Below are positions 51,638 through 59,507 of a stretch of DNA of 64,000 nucleotides, piece by piece. The stretch covers positions 186,001 through 250,000 of the forward strand of contig NZ_BAAAEN010000002.1 of the NCBI RefSeq assembly GCF_039523035.1. The letters run 5' to 3'. Made by a program: the position numbers and the translations under genes. A model generated the notes under the pieces. That model was given only the letters and a program-made list of their open reading frames with translations, ran no database searches and was not told where the DNA came from. Source of the DNA: Pigmentiphaga daeguensis (lineage in GTDB: Bacteria > Pseudomonadota > Gammaproteobacteria > Burkholderiales > Burkholderiaceae_B). How positions within the stretch are numbered: position 1 is the stretch's first letter; each line of letters starts with the position of its first letter.

Positions 51638-52430
51638 ACCTCAGACCCAGGACGTCCTGCATGTCATACAGGCCGGCCGACTTGTCCGCCAGATAGCGGG
51701 CGGCGCGCAGGCTGCCTTCGGCGTAGTTGACGCGGCTGCTCGAGCGGTGGGTGATCTCGATGCGTTCGCCCGGGCCACAGAAGAAGACCGTGTGGTCTCC
51801 CACCACGTCGCCGCCGCGGGCGGAGGAAAAGCCGATGGTGCCGTGCTTGCGGGCTCCGGTGTCGCCATGGCGGGCCCACTCGGCCACCTCGGACAGCGGC
51901 TTGCCCCAGGCCTGCGCCACGGTTTCACCCATTTTCAACGCCGTGCCGGATGGAGCATCCACCTTGTGCTTGTGGTGGACCTCGAACACTTCCACGTCGT
52001 AATCGTCCTTCAGGATGCGGGCGGCGATGTCCAGCAGCTTGAGGGTGACGTTCACGCCCACGCTCATGTTGGGCGCGAAGACCACGCCGACCTTGTCGGC
52101 GGCCGCCGCGATCGCGGCCTTGCCGGCTTCGTCGAAGCCCGTGGTGCCGATGACCAGCTTGACGCCGTGGCGGCGGCAGGCTTCCAGGTGGGCCAGCGTG
52201 GCCTCGGGTCGGGTGAAGTCGATCAGGCAGTCGGCCTGGGCAAGAGCGTCCAGGTCGTCGGTGATGGTGACCTTGCTTTGTTTGCCCAGGAACTCGGCGG
52301 CATCGTGGCCGATGGCGGGGCTGCCTGCGCGGTCCAGCGCGACGGCCAGTTCCAGGTCGGGGGCGGCGAGCACGGCTTCGATCAGCATGTGGCCCATGCG
52401 GCCGGTAGCCCCGGCAATGGCGATACGCAT
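51621..52430 (-). CDS. dapB: 4-hydroxy-tetrahydrodipicolinate reductase DapB
   Basis: DapB carries out the second committed step of lysine and diaminopimelate synthesis. The NAD(P)-binding motif is IAGATGRMG and the substrate and catalytic segment is VEVFEVHHKHKVDAPSGTA. The ATG at 52430 has AAGGA nine bases upstream and starts directly at MRIAIAG; the ATG at 52439 abuts that site. The natural end of the protein is probably near MQDVLGLR. The last five residues (SPPTR) and the stop are encoded by repeat copy 4. The total is 269 residues. Confidence 0.95.
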   Translation of the reverse strand: MRIAIAGATGRMGHMLIEAVLAAPDLELAVALDRAGSPAIGHDAAEFLGKQSKVTITDDLDALAQADCLIDFTRPEATLAHLEACRRHGVKLVIGTTGFDEAGKAAIAAAADKVGVVFAPNMSVGVNVTLKLLDIAARILKDDYDVEVFEVHHKHKVDAPSGTALKMGETVAQAWGKPLSEVAEWARHGDTGARKHGTIGFSSARGGDVVGDHTVFFCGPGERIEITHRSSSRVNYAEGSLRAARYLADKSAGLYDMQDVLGLRSPPTR

Positions 52431-52435
52431 CGAGG

Positions 52436-53047
52436 TCATTCCTTGGTATTCGTGGCGGGTTGAGCGGGGGCCGCGTCGCCGGAGGGCGGTGCGGCGGGAG
52501 GCGCGATCGGAGCGACCGGCGTGGCGACGGCGGGCGCGGAACCGGGGTCCAGGCTGGGAGAGGCGGCGTTGCCCTCGACTGTCAGGGGCGCCGCGTTCGG
52601 GGCCTGCTGGGCCGGCTGCGTGATGGCGCCCAGGGCCTTGCGCGTGTCCTTCTGCTGGAACGGCTGGCGGGCGGGCTGTTCATCGCCGGTCCAGCGCTCG
52701 AGCCGGTCGTTGACGAAATAGACGGTGAAGCGCCGTTCCTCGGTCTGCCCGTGGCCCGGCGTGAACAGGTACGGATAGTCCCAACGGTCGGAATGGAAAA
52801 TGCTGGTCAGGGTAGGGCTGCCCAGGGCGAAACGCACCTGTTCGCGGGTCATGCCGGGGCGCAGCAGCTCCACTTGTTGCTGGGTCAGCCAGTTGCCCTG
52901 CTGGACGTCGGCCCGGTAGGGTTTGACGAAGTTCGGGACGTAGTTGTTGACCGAGCTGCATGCCGCCAGGCCCAGCAGCGCGGCCGGGGCCAGCCGCCGC
53001 AAGGTGCCGGCTTGGCCGTGGATGAAGGAAATCAGAGCGTTTGGCAC
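52436..53047 (-). CDS. bamE: Outer membrane assembly lipoprotein BamE
   Basis: BamE is a lipoprotein of the BAM complex that inserts outer-membrane beta-barrels. The GTG at 53047 gives a signal with lipobox LAAC (Cys30). The BamE/SmpA domain follows with QGNWLTQQQVELLRPGMTRE and QVRFALGSPTLTSIFHSDRW. After residue ~130 there is a Pro/Ala-rich tail of about 70 residues that the domain does not need. The start is not strongly supported by a ribosome site. It is divergent from fur, as in many betaproteobacteria, and its stop overlaps the dapB start region. Confidence 0.92.
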   Translation of the reverse strand: MPNALISFIHGQAGTLRRLAPAALLGLAACSSVNNYVPNFVKPYRADVQQGNWLTQQQVELLRPGMTREQVRFALGSPTLTSIFHSDRWDYPYLFTPGHGQTEERRFTVYFVNDRLERWTGDEQPARQPFQQKDTRKALGAITQPAQQAPNAAPLTVEGNAASPSLDPGSAPAVATPVAPIAPPAAPPSGDAAPAQPATNTKE

Positions 53048-53332
53048 AGATCCGCACTCGTCTTGATTGGGGAAACCGTTATCATAAAGCCCTCGGGGAT
53101 TGCCTGGGCTTTTCCGGGGCTTTCCCGGCACTTCAGGACGGCTGCCGCGGGACGGGTAACAGGGCGCTTCGTGCGCCGAGCCGGGCCGTCCCGCCGCCTT
53201 CCATGCCGGAGCGCCGCGCCATGCGCGTGTCGCGCGCCAGATGGCTGACTGGGCTCGAAGACCCAGCACCCACGCCGGTTCCCGCCGTCCAGCGGGGACC
53301 GACACACGAAACCGCTTTCAGAAGGGATCATC

Positions 53333-53752
53333 ATGACAGATCAAAGCGAACTCAAAAGTATAGGCCTGAAAGCGACCTTTCCCCGGCTCAAGATCCTGGA
53401 TGTCTTCCGCAAGGCCGAAGTGCGCCACATGAGCGCCGAAGACGTCTATCGGGCCCTGATCGGCGAAAGCGTCGAGATCGGGCTGGCCACGGTCTATCGC
53501 GTGCTGACGCAGTTCGAGCAGGCCGGGCTGCTGGTCCGCAGCCAGTTCGACAGCGGCAAGGCCGTGTTCGAGCTGAACGAGGGCGACCACCATGACCATC
53601 TGGTCTGCACCAATTGCGGCAAGGTCGAGGAGTTCTTCGACGCGGAAATCGAAAAACGCCAGCAGAAGATCGCCAAGGATCACAACTTCGTGCTGACCGG
53701 GCACGCGCTGTCGCTCTACGGCATCTGCCAGAACTGCGCCAAGAGCCGCTGA
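53333..53752 (+). CDS. fur: Ferric uptake regulator Fur
   Basis: Fur is the iron-dependent repressor of uptake genes. The 139-residue product has the DNA-binding winged helix (GLKATFPRLKILDVFRKA, GLATVYRVLTQFEQAGLLV), the regulatory histidine cluster GDHHDHLVC and two CxxC zinc pairs (Cys92/Cys95 and Cys132/Cys135). The 285-nt gap to bamE holds an AT-rich patch near 53078-53090 (GTTATCATAAAG) that may be a promoter or Fur site, but I cannot assign it firmly. Confidence 0.97.
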   Translation: MTDQSELKSIGLKATFPRLKILDVFRKAEVRHMSAEDVYRALIGESVEIGLATVYRVLTQFEQAGLLVRSQFDSGKAVFELNEGDHHDHLVCTNCGKVEEFFDAEIEKRQQKIAKDHNFVLTGHALSLYGICQNCAKSR

Positions 53753-53782
53753 AGGCAGGCAAGGGGCGGGCGCTGGCCCGCC

Positions 53783-55426
53783 TCAGTTGTTGCCTATCAT
53801 TTCCCGCGCATGCTTGCGCGTCGTGGCGGTGATCTCTATGCCGCCCAGCATCCGGGCGATCTCGTCCACCCGTCCCCCCCTGTCCAGCCGATTGACCGTG
53901 GAGATCGCCGCGCCTTTCTCCTGGCGCTTGTCGACCCGCAGGTGCGTATTGCCGCAAGCGGCGACCTGGGGCAGGTGGGTGACGCACAATACTTGATGCA
54001 AACTGCCTAGTTCGCGCAGCAGCCTGCCCACCACCTCGGCCACCGCGCCGCCTATGCCCGTGTCGACTTCGTCGAAGATCAGGGTCGGAACCCGCGCTGC
54101 GCGGCTGGCGATGACGGACAGGGCCAGCGAGATCCGCGCCAGTTCGCCCCCGGACGCCACCTTGGCCAGCGGACGGGGCGTGGTGCCCGCATGTCCGGCG
54201 ACGCGGAATTCGATGGCCTCCGATCCGTGGATACCGGGGTCGGCCGGCTCGACCGCGACCTCGAAGCGGCCGCCGGTCATGGCCAGCGTCTGCATGGCCT
54301 GGGTCACCGCCTTGGACAACGAGCCGGCCGCCTTCTTGCGGGCCCGGCCGAGCTTGGCGGCGGCGGCGTCGTAGGCGGCCTTGGCGGCTTCGGCCCTGGC
54401 GCGCAGCGCCTGGACGTCCTCGGCTTCCTTCAGGGTCTCGAGCTGGGCCAGCAGCGTGGCATGCCGTTCGGGCAATTCCTCCGGTTGCAGGCGGAACTTC
54501 CTGGCGGTGTCGAACACCGCCTGCAGGCGCGCCTCGACTTCGCCCAGGCGCTGGGGGTCGAGCTCCAGGCGCCCCAGATAGCTGTTCAGGTCGGAGACGG
54601 CTTCCTGCAACGCGATACGGGCCGATTCCAGCGCCTCGGACACCGGTGCCAGCGCGGCGTCGTGCACCGCCAGCTGGCCGATGCGCTGGGCCGCGGCGGC
54701 CAGGCGGGCATGGGCGGCGTCATCGTCTTCTTCCAGGGCGGCGATGGTCTGGCTGGCGCCGTCGATCAGCGACTGGGCATGGGCCAGCCTGCCGTGCTCG
54801 GCCTGCAGGTGCTCCCATTCGCCGTCCTTCAGCGCCAGCCTGTCGAGCTCGTCGGCCTGCCATTGCAGGCGCTCGCGCTCCTGCTGCAGCGAGGCCGCGT
54901 CGCGTTCCACGGCTTCGAGCCTGCGCGCCAGCTCGCGCCAGGCCTTCCAGGCCTGGGCCACCTCGCGCCGCAAGGCGCCGTGGTCCCCGTGGTCGTCCAG
55001 CATGTCGCGCTGGGAATCGGTCTTGAGCAGGCTCTGGTGCGCGTGCTGGCCATGGATGTCGACCAGGTGCTCGCCCAATTCGCGCAGCTGGGTCAGGGTG
55101 GCGGGTACGCCGTTGATGTAGCCGCGGCTGCGGCCCTGGGCATCGATGACTCGCCGCAGCACCAGGCTGTCGGTGTCCAGCTCGCGTTCGGCCAGCCAGT
55201 CCAGCAGGGCCGGCGGAACGTCGAACACCGCGCTGACCTCGGCCCGACTGGCGCCTTCCCGCAGCACCGACGCATCGGCGCGTTCGCCCAGGGCCAGCGC
55301 CAGCGCATCGATCAGGATCGACTTGCCGGCGCCCGTTTCGCCGGAGAAAACGGTGAAGCCGGGGCCGAATTCGACCTCGGTCTGGTCGACGATCACGAAA
55401 TCGTTGATGTGCAGGGCGCGCAGCAT
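53783..55426 (-). CDS. recN: DNA repair ATPase RecN
   Basis: RecN is an SMC-like ATPase that helps hold and repair double-strand breaks. The Walker A motif is GETGAGKS (residues 29-36), and a central coiled coil spans roughly 160-370. The C-terminal ATPase half has LAKVASGGELARISLALSVI and LIFDEVDTGIGGAVAEVVG. The length of 547 residues is normal. It converges with fur and follows nadK by 32 nt on the same strand. Confidence 0.97.
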   Translation of the reverse strand: MLRALHINDFVIVDQTEVEFGPGFTVFSGETGAGKSILIDALALALGERADASVLREGASRAEVSAVFDVPPALLDWLAERELDTDSLVLRRVIDAQGRSRGYINGVPATLTQLRELGEHLVDIHGQHAHQSLLKTDSQRDMLDDHGDHGALRREVAQAWKAWRELARRLEAVERDAASLQQERERLQWQADELDRLALKDGEWEHLQAEHGRLAHAQSLIDGASQTIAALEEDDDAAHARLAAAAQRIGQLAVHDAALAPVSEALESARIALQEAVSDLNSYLGRLELDPQRLGEVEARLQAVFDTARKFRLQPEELPERHATLLAQLETLKEAEDVQALRARAEAAKAAYDAAAAKLGRARKKAAGSLSKAVTQAMQTLAMTGGRFEVAVEPADPGIHGSEAIEFRVAGHAGTTPRPLAKVASGGELARISLALSVIASRAARVPTLIFDEVDTGIGGAVAEVVGRLLRELGSLHQVLCVTHLPQVAACGNTHLRVDKRQEKGAAISTVNRLDRGGRVDEIARMLGGIEITATTRKHAREMIGNN

Positions 55427-55458
55427 GCGAATGGGGCCGGTGGAAGGGGCGGGAAAGA

Positions 55459-56355
55459 CTAGTCGATCGCGGTGCCGGAAATCTGGTTCCAGTGCAGCTT
55501 GCGCCGCAGGGTGGAAAAATAACTGTATCCGGCCGGGTGCAGGAAGCGGATGGTATGTTCGGCGCGTTTCACCAGGACGCGGTCGCCTTCCTGCAGCGAC
55601 GACCAGCTTTGCATGTCGAAGTGCACGCTGGCGCTTTCGTCGCGGCCCCCCGGAGAGCGGGTGAGGGTGATGTCTATCGTGCAGTCGTCCGGGATCGCGA
55701 TCGGCCGGTTCGACAGCGCCTGCGGCGCCACCGGCACCAGCACCAGCCCGCGCAGCGACGGATGCAGGATGGGGCCGTTGGCCGACAGCGCGTAGGCCGT
55801 CGATCCCGTGGGCGTGGCGATGATCAGGCCGTCGGCGCGTTGCTTGGACATGTACAGGCCATCCACCTGCACCGTGACTTCCAGCATGCCGCCCAGGCCG
55901 GCCCGGCTCAGCACCACGTCGTTCAAGGCCAGCGCCGAGACCAGCGTGGTTTCGCCCCGGATGACGCTGCAGGCCAGCAGGGTGCGGGTTTCCGACTCGA
56001 ACTGGCCGTCGAGGATGCCGGCGATGGCGGTGCCGGCATCCTCGATGGGGACGTCGGTGATGAATCCCAGCCGGCCGTGGTTGATTCCCACCACCGGCAC
56101 GTCCCAGGGCGCCAGCTGCCGCGCCACCCCCAGCATCGTGCCGTCGCCCCCCATGACGATGGCCAGCGACGCGCGCTGCCCGATCTCCTCGACGGTGGCG
56201 GAGGGGTAGTCCAGGACGCCGATATTGGTGGCGGTGTCCTTCTCGAACACGACCTCGCGTCCGGCATCGCGCAGCATCTGCGCGACCGCGCGCAACGGCG
56301 CGGCGATGCCGGTATCGTGGTATTTGCCGACGAGGGCGACGATGGGAAAATGCAT
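55459..56355 (-). CDS. nadK: NAD kinase
   Basis: NadK phosphorylates NAD to NADP. The 298-residue product has the GGDGTMLG motif (Asp71), GINHGRLGFITD and the second conserved block GLIIATPTGSTAYALSANGP. The ATG at 56355 gives the usual N-terminus MHFPIVALVG. A TATAAT box lies at 56362-56367, only six bases before the ATG, so the message may have almost no leader. The frame is open further upstream but without family similarity. It is followed by recN. Confidence 0.95.
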   Translation of the reverse strand: MHFPIVALVGKYHDTGIAAPLRAVAQMLRDAGREVVFEKDTATNIGVLDYPSATVEEIGQRASLAIVMGGDGTMLGVARQLAPWDVPVVGINHGRLGFITDVPIEDAGTAIAGILDGQFESETRTLLACSVIRGETTLVSALALNDVVLSRAGLGGMLEVTVQVDGLYMSKQRADGLIIATPTGSTAYALSANGPILHPSLRGLVLVPVAPQALSNRPIAIPDDCTIDITLTRSPGGRDESASVHFDMQSWSSLQEGDRVLVKRAEHTIRFLHPAGYSYFSTLRRKLHWNQISGTAID

Positions 56356-56361
56356 GCAGGC

Positions 56362-56367
56362 ATTATA
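56362..56367 (-). promoter_or_regulatory. Consensus -10 box directly before nadK
   Basis: TATAAT on the minus strand is a perfect -10 hexamer. Transcription starting about seven bases downstream would begin at or next to the nadK ATG. No good -35 hexamer is visible at the right distance, and no Shine-Dalgarno sequence precedes the ATG. Confidence 0.5.
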
Positions 56368-56481
56368 TGAGGGGAGACCCCCCAACGGGGCCCCATGTGG
56401 TCCTTTTTGCCATTCCCAATACTCAATCCGTTCACCCACCTTGAACGCCGTTCCTCTAAAGAACCCCGGCCCCCATCAGCC

Positions 56482-56573
56482 TGGCAGTTGCCAGGGCACT
56501 GCGGATCCGGCTCCGCCGGTCCGCCAGTGCCGCCCCCCCCGGGGGGGGGGCGCGCGTAAGCGCGTAGGGGGGG
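56482..56573. repeat. Interspersed palindromic repeat, copy 5 (C-type unit before hrcA)
   Basis: This is a single C-type unit with the 37-nt core at 56495-56531 (outer arms GGCACTGCGG/CCGCCAGTGCC, shared GGATCCGGC-TCC-GCCGGTCC centre). A long C8-G10 block, GCGCG-TAA-GCGCG and a G-run ending at 56573 follow. It stops 12 bases before the hrcA ATG. Confidence 0.9.
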
Positions 56574-56585
56574 TACAATCCCTTT

Positions 56586-57590
56586 ATGGACGATCGCGCA
56601 CGTACATTGTTGAAAGCTCTCATCGAGCGTTACATCACCGACGGACAGCCTGTCGGTTCGCGCACGCTCTCCAAGGTCTTCGACCTGTCGCCGGCCACGA
56701 TCCGCAACGTCATGGCCGACCTCGAGGACCATGGCCTGATCCACAGCCCCCATACTTCCGCCGGGCGCGTCCCCACTCCCCGGGGCTACCGGATGTTCGT
56801 CGACTCGCTGTTGACGGTGCAGCCCTACGAAGTCTCCGAGGCCACCCACATCCAGACCCTGCTGCCTTCGGCCGAACCGCAGCGCGTCATCGCGGCCGCG
56901 GCTTCGCTGCTGTCCAAGCTGACCCAGTTCGCCGGCGTGGTGATGTCGCCCAAGCGCAGCCAGATGTTCCGCCAGATCGAGTTCATCCGGCTGTCCGACA
57001 CCAGGGTGCTCCTGATCATCGTGACGCCCGAGGGCGACGTGCAGAACCGCATGCTGATGGTCCAGCGGGATTATTCCTCGACCGAGCTGACCGAGGCGGC
57101 CAATTTCTTCAACCAGCATTTCAGCGGCAAGTCGTTCGAGGACGTGCGCCAGATCCTCCAGCGGGAACTGAGCCAGTTGCGCGAGGACATCTCCCGGCTG
57201 ATGGAGCTGGCGGTGGATGCCAGCGCCGAGGCGGCCACCGAGGACGACAGCGTCGTCATCTCGGGTGAATTGAACCTGTTGGGCGTGTCCGACATCACCG
57301 CCGACATGGACAAGCTGCGGAGGATGTTCGAGCTGTTCGAGAAAAAGACCGACCTGATGCAGCTGCTGGACGTCTCGAGCCGGGCGCAGGGCGTCCAGAT
57401 CTACATCGGCGGCGACTCGCAGCTCGTGCCGATGGAAGAGGTCAGCGTCATCACGGCGCCCTACGGGGTGGACGGCAAGGTCGTGGGGACCCTGGGCGTG
57501 ATCGGCCCCACCCGGATGTCGTACGAGCGGGTGATTCCCATCGTCGACATCACCGCGCGGCTGTTGTCCAACGCGTTGAGCCATCATTGA
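56586..57590 (+). CDS. hrcA: Heat-inducible transcription repressor HrcA
   Basis: HrcA represses heat-shock operons by binding CIRCE elements. The N-terminal winged helix (LLKALIERYITDGQPVGSRT, LSPATIRNVMADLEDHGLIH, TSAGRVPTPRGYRMFVD) and the C-terminal IYIGGDSQLVPMEEVSVITA region are typical, as is the length of 334 residues. A TACAAT stretch (56574-56579) lies between the repeat and the ATG, again very close to the start. I see no CIRCE sequence upstream of hrcA, grpE, dnaK or dnaJ here, so its targets are probably elsewhere, for example at groESL. Confidence 0.95.
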   Translation: MDDRARTLLKALIERYITDGQPVGSRTLSKVFDLSPATIRNVMADLEDHGLIHSPHTSAGRVPTPRGYRMFVDSLLTVQPYEVSEATHIQTLLPSAEPQRVIAAAASLLSKLTQFAGVVMSPKRSQMFRQIEFIRLSDTRVLLIIVTPEGDVQNRMLMVQRDYSSTELTEAANFFNQHFSGKSFEDVRQILQRELSQLREDISRLMELAVDASAEAATEDDSVVISGELNLLGVSDITADMDKLRRMFELFEKKTDLMQLLDVSSRAQGVQIYIGGDSQLVPMEEVSVITAPYGVDGKVVGTLGVIGPTRMSYERVIPIVDITARLLSNALSHH

Positions 57591-57673
57591 GCCGGCGTCC
57601 GCCGGCAACGGCCGGGGGCATCTCCGTCCCGCGCCGTTCCTCCCGCCATTCCTGAGACCCGCACACGCCACGC

Positions 57674-58783
57674 ATGCGTTTCCTTCCCGAGCCGCCGCCG
57701 TCTTCCCTCCATCCCACCCGCACCGGCCTGCTGCTGGTCAACCTGGGCACGCCCGACGCACCTACTGCCTCCGCGGTCCGCCGCTACCTGGCCGAGTTCC
57801 TGTCCGATCCCCGGGTAGTCGAGATTCCGCGCCTGGTCTGGCTGCCCATCCTGTACGGCCTGGTCCTGACCCTGCGGCCGCGCGACGCGGCGGCGCGCTA
57901 CGCCTCGGTGTGGACGCCCGAGGGTTCCCCGCTCCTGGCCTGGAGCCGCCGCCAGGCCGAGGCGCTGTCGCGCGCGCTGTCCGACCGGGGGCTGGTCGTG
58001 GAGGTGGCGCTGGCCATGCGCTACGGCAATCCGTCGCTCGAGGCGGCCATCGCCTCGCTGCGCGAGACCGGCTGCGAGCGCATCCTGGTCCTGCCGCTGT
58101 ATCCGCAGTACGCGGCCAGCACCACGGCCGCGGTGTCCGACGCCGTGGGCGCGTGCCTGGCCCGGCTGCGCAACGTGCCCGAGGTCCGGTTCGTGCGCGA
58201 TTTCCACGCCGATCCGGGCTATATCGAGGCGATGGCCATCCGCATCCTGGATTTCTGGCGCAGCAACGGGCGAGGCCAGAAACTGGTGCTGAGTTTCCAC
58301 GGCCTGCCCAAGCGTTCCATCGCGCTGGGAGACCCCTATCACGAGCAATGCCTGGAGACCGGCCGGCTGCTGGCCGAGCGGCTGGGCCTGTATGCCGAAC
58401 AGGTCGAGATTACGTTCCAGAGCCGTTTCGGCGCCGCCGAGTGGCTCCAGCCATATACTGAACCCCGGCTGAAGGAACTGGCGAAAAGCGGCGTGTCGGA
58501 CGTGGACGTGTTCTGCCCGGGCTTCGTCGCCGATTGCATCGAAACCCTGGAAGAGATCGCGATGCAGGGCAAGGAAGCCTTCCTGCTGGCGGGGGGCCGG
58601 CAACTACGCTACATCGACGCGTTGAACGACTCGCCGGCGTGGATAGGGGCCTTGGCAGACCTGGCCGGGCGCCACATGCAAGGCTGGACCACCCGCTCCG
58701 AGGCCCGCCAGCCCACCGACGCGGCGCATGCAGCCGTCTTGCTGCAGCGCAAGAACGACAAGACGCCGGCGACGGACCGGTAA
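57674..58783 (+). CDS. hemH: Ferrochelatase HemH
   Basis: HemH inserts iron into protoporphyrin IX, the last step of haem synthesis. The 369-residue product shows LLLVNLGTPDAPTASAVRRY, the metal-site His209 in KLVLSFHGLPKR, GDPYHEQCLETGRLLAERLG, TFQSRFGAAEWLQPYTEP and the acidic CPGFVADCIETLEEI. It is a membrane-associated or soluble cytoplasmic enzyme. It lies between hrcA and the S4 gene, all on the plus strand. Confidence 0.96.
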   Translation: MRFLPEPPPSSLHPTRTGLLLVNLGTPDAPTASAVRRYLAEFLSDPRVVEIPRLVWLPILYGLVLTLRPRDAAARYASVWTPEGSPLLAWSRRQAEALSRALSDRGLVVEVALAMRYGNPSLEAAIASLRETGCERILVLPLYPQYAASTTAAVSDAVGACLARLRNVPEVRFVRDFHADPGYIEAMAIRILDFWRSNGRGQKLVLSFHGLPKRSIALGDPYHEQCLETGRLLAERLGLYAEQVEITFQSRFGAAEWLQPYTEPRLKELAKSGVSDVDVFCPGFVADCIETLEEIAMQGKEAFLLAGGRQLRYIDALNDSPAWIGALADLAGRHMQGWTTRSEARQPTDAAHAAVLLQRKNDKTPATDR

Positions 58784-58787
58784 TGTG

Positions 58788-59168
58788 ATGGAAGAACTAC
58801 GTATCGACAAATGGCTGTGGGCGGCACGGTTCTACAAGACCCGTACGCTGGCCCAGGAAGCGGTCGAGGCAGGGCAGGTGAAGGTGTCCGGCGAACGGGT
58901 CAAGCCCTCGCGCGCCGTGCGTCCCGGCGACATCCTGCAAATCCGCGCCGGAGACCAGGATTGGGAGGTCCTGGTCCGAGCCCTCTCCACCCAGCGCGGC
59001 CCGGCGGTCTTCGCGCGCACCCTGTACGACGAGACCCAGCAAGGCATGAAACGCCGCCTGGAAGCCATCGAACTGCGCCGCCAGAACGCCGACCCCGCCG
59101 CGACCCTGAAAGGCCGCCCCACCAAGCAAGACCGCCGCAAGATCGAGAGGTTTAGAACCCCCAATTGA
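58788..59168 (+). CDS. hslR: S4-domain RNA-binding heat-shock protein (Hsp15/HslR-like)
   Basis: This is a 126-residue protein with an N-terminal S4 domain (LRIDKWLWAARFYKTRTLAQ, VKVSGERVKPSRAVRPGDIL) and a basic tail ending KGRPTKQDRRKIERFR. That matches Hsp15, which binds free 50S subunits carrying nascent chains. The ATG at 58788 follows the hemH stop by four bases, suggesting coupling. The stop is followed three bases later by repeat copy 6. The link to the chaperone genes downstream fits a heat-shock role. Confidence 0.9.
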   Translation: MEELRIDKWLWAARFYKTRTLAQEAVEAGQVKVSGERVKPSRAVRPGDILQIRAGDQDWEVLVRALSTQRGPAVFARTLYDETQQGMKRRLEAIELRRQNADPAATLKGRPTKQDRRKIERFRTPN

Positions 59169-59171
59169 GGA

Positions 59172-59419
59172 CCCCCCCTACGCGCTGACGCGCGCCCCCC
59201 AGGGGGCGATGCGGGTGGACCGGCAAAGCCGGATCCACCGCATCCTGGGTCTAGTGGGACCATCGTGGGTCGTGGCCCGGTTGCTATCGCTGGCTGCCAG
59301 CGGTAGCAACCGTGCTTCAGTCCAAGATCGTTTCCCTAGACCCAGGAAACCGCGGATCCGGCTTTGCCGGTCCGCCGGTTTCGCCCCCTGGGGGGCGCGC
59401 GTTAGCGCGTAGGGGGGGG
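59172..59419. repeat. Interspersed palindromic repeat, copy 6 (full composite before grpE)
   Basis: This copy has the same architecture as copy 3: an A core in minus orientation (59208-59244), a spacer with the imperfect TTGCTATCGCTGGC palindrome, then a B core in plus orientation, with both GC-rich tails complete and a final run of eight G. It takes up most of the 339-nt space between hslR and grpE. The rest of that space is the sigma-32 promoter and the grpE leader. Confidence 0.92.
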
Positions 59420-59424
59420 ATATA

Positions 59425-59452
59425 CTTGAAAGCGCAGATTTCACCCCCATCT
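59425..59452 (+). promoter_or_regulatory. Sigma-32 (RpoH) promoter of grpE
   Basis: CTTGAAA, a 13-nt spacer and CCCCATCT match the RpoH consensus CTTGAAA-N11-16-CCCCATNT at every defined position. The -35 box begins six bases after the repeat's G-run. The leader to the grpE ATG is about 50 nt. A TATACT overlaps the left end and could add a housekeeping start. Confidence 0.93.
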
Positions 59453-59507
59453 CGCGCATAGAGTTCAAGCAAGTCACTGATTTTTCTGGTTTTTCATGGA
59501 GGCACCA

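Noticed and set aside
53048..53332. Fur box or sigma-70 promoter in the bamE-fur gap
   Set aside because: GTTATCATAAAG is AT-rich and suggestive, but it lacks a correctly spaced -35 and does not match a 19-bp Fur box well enough.
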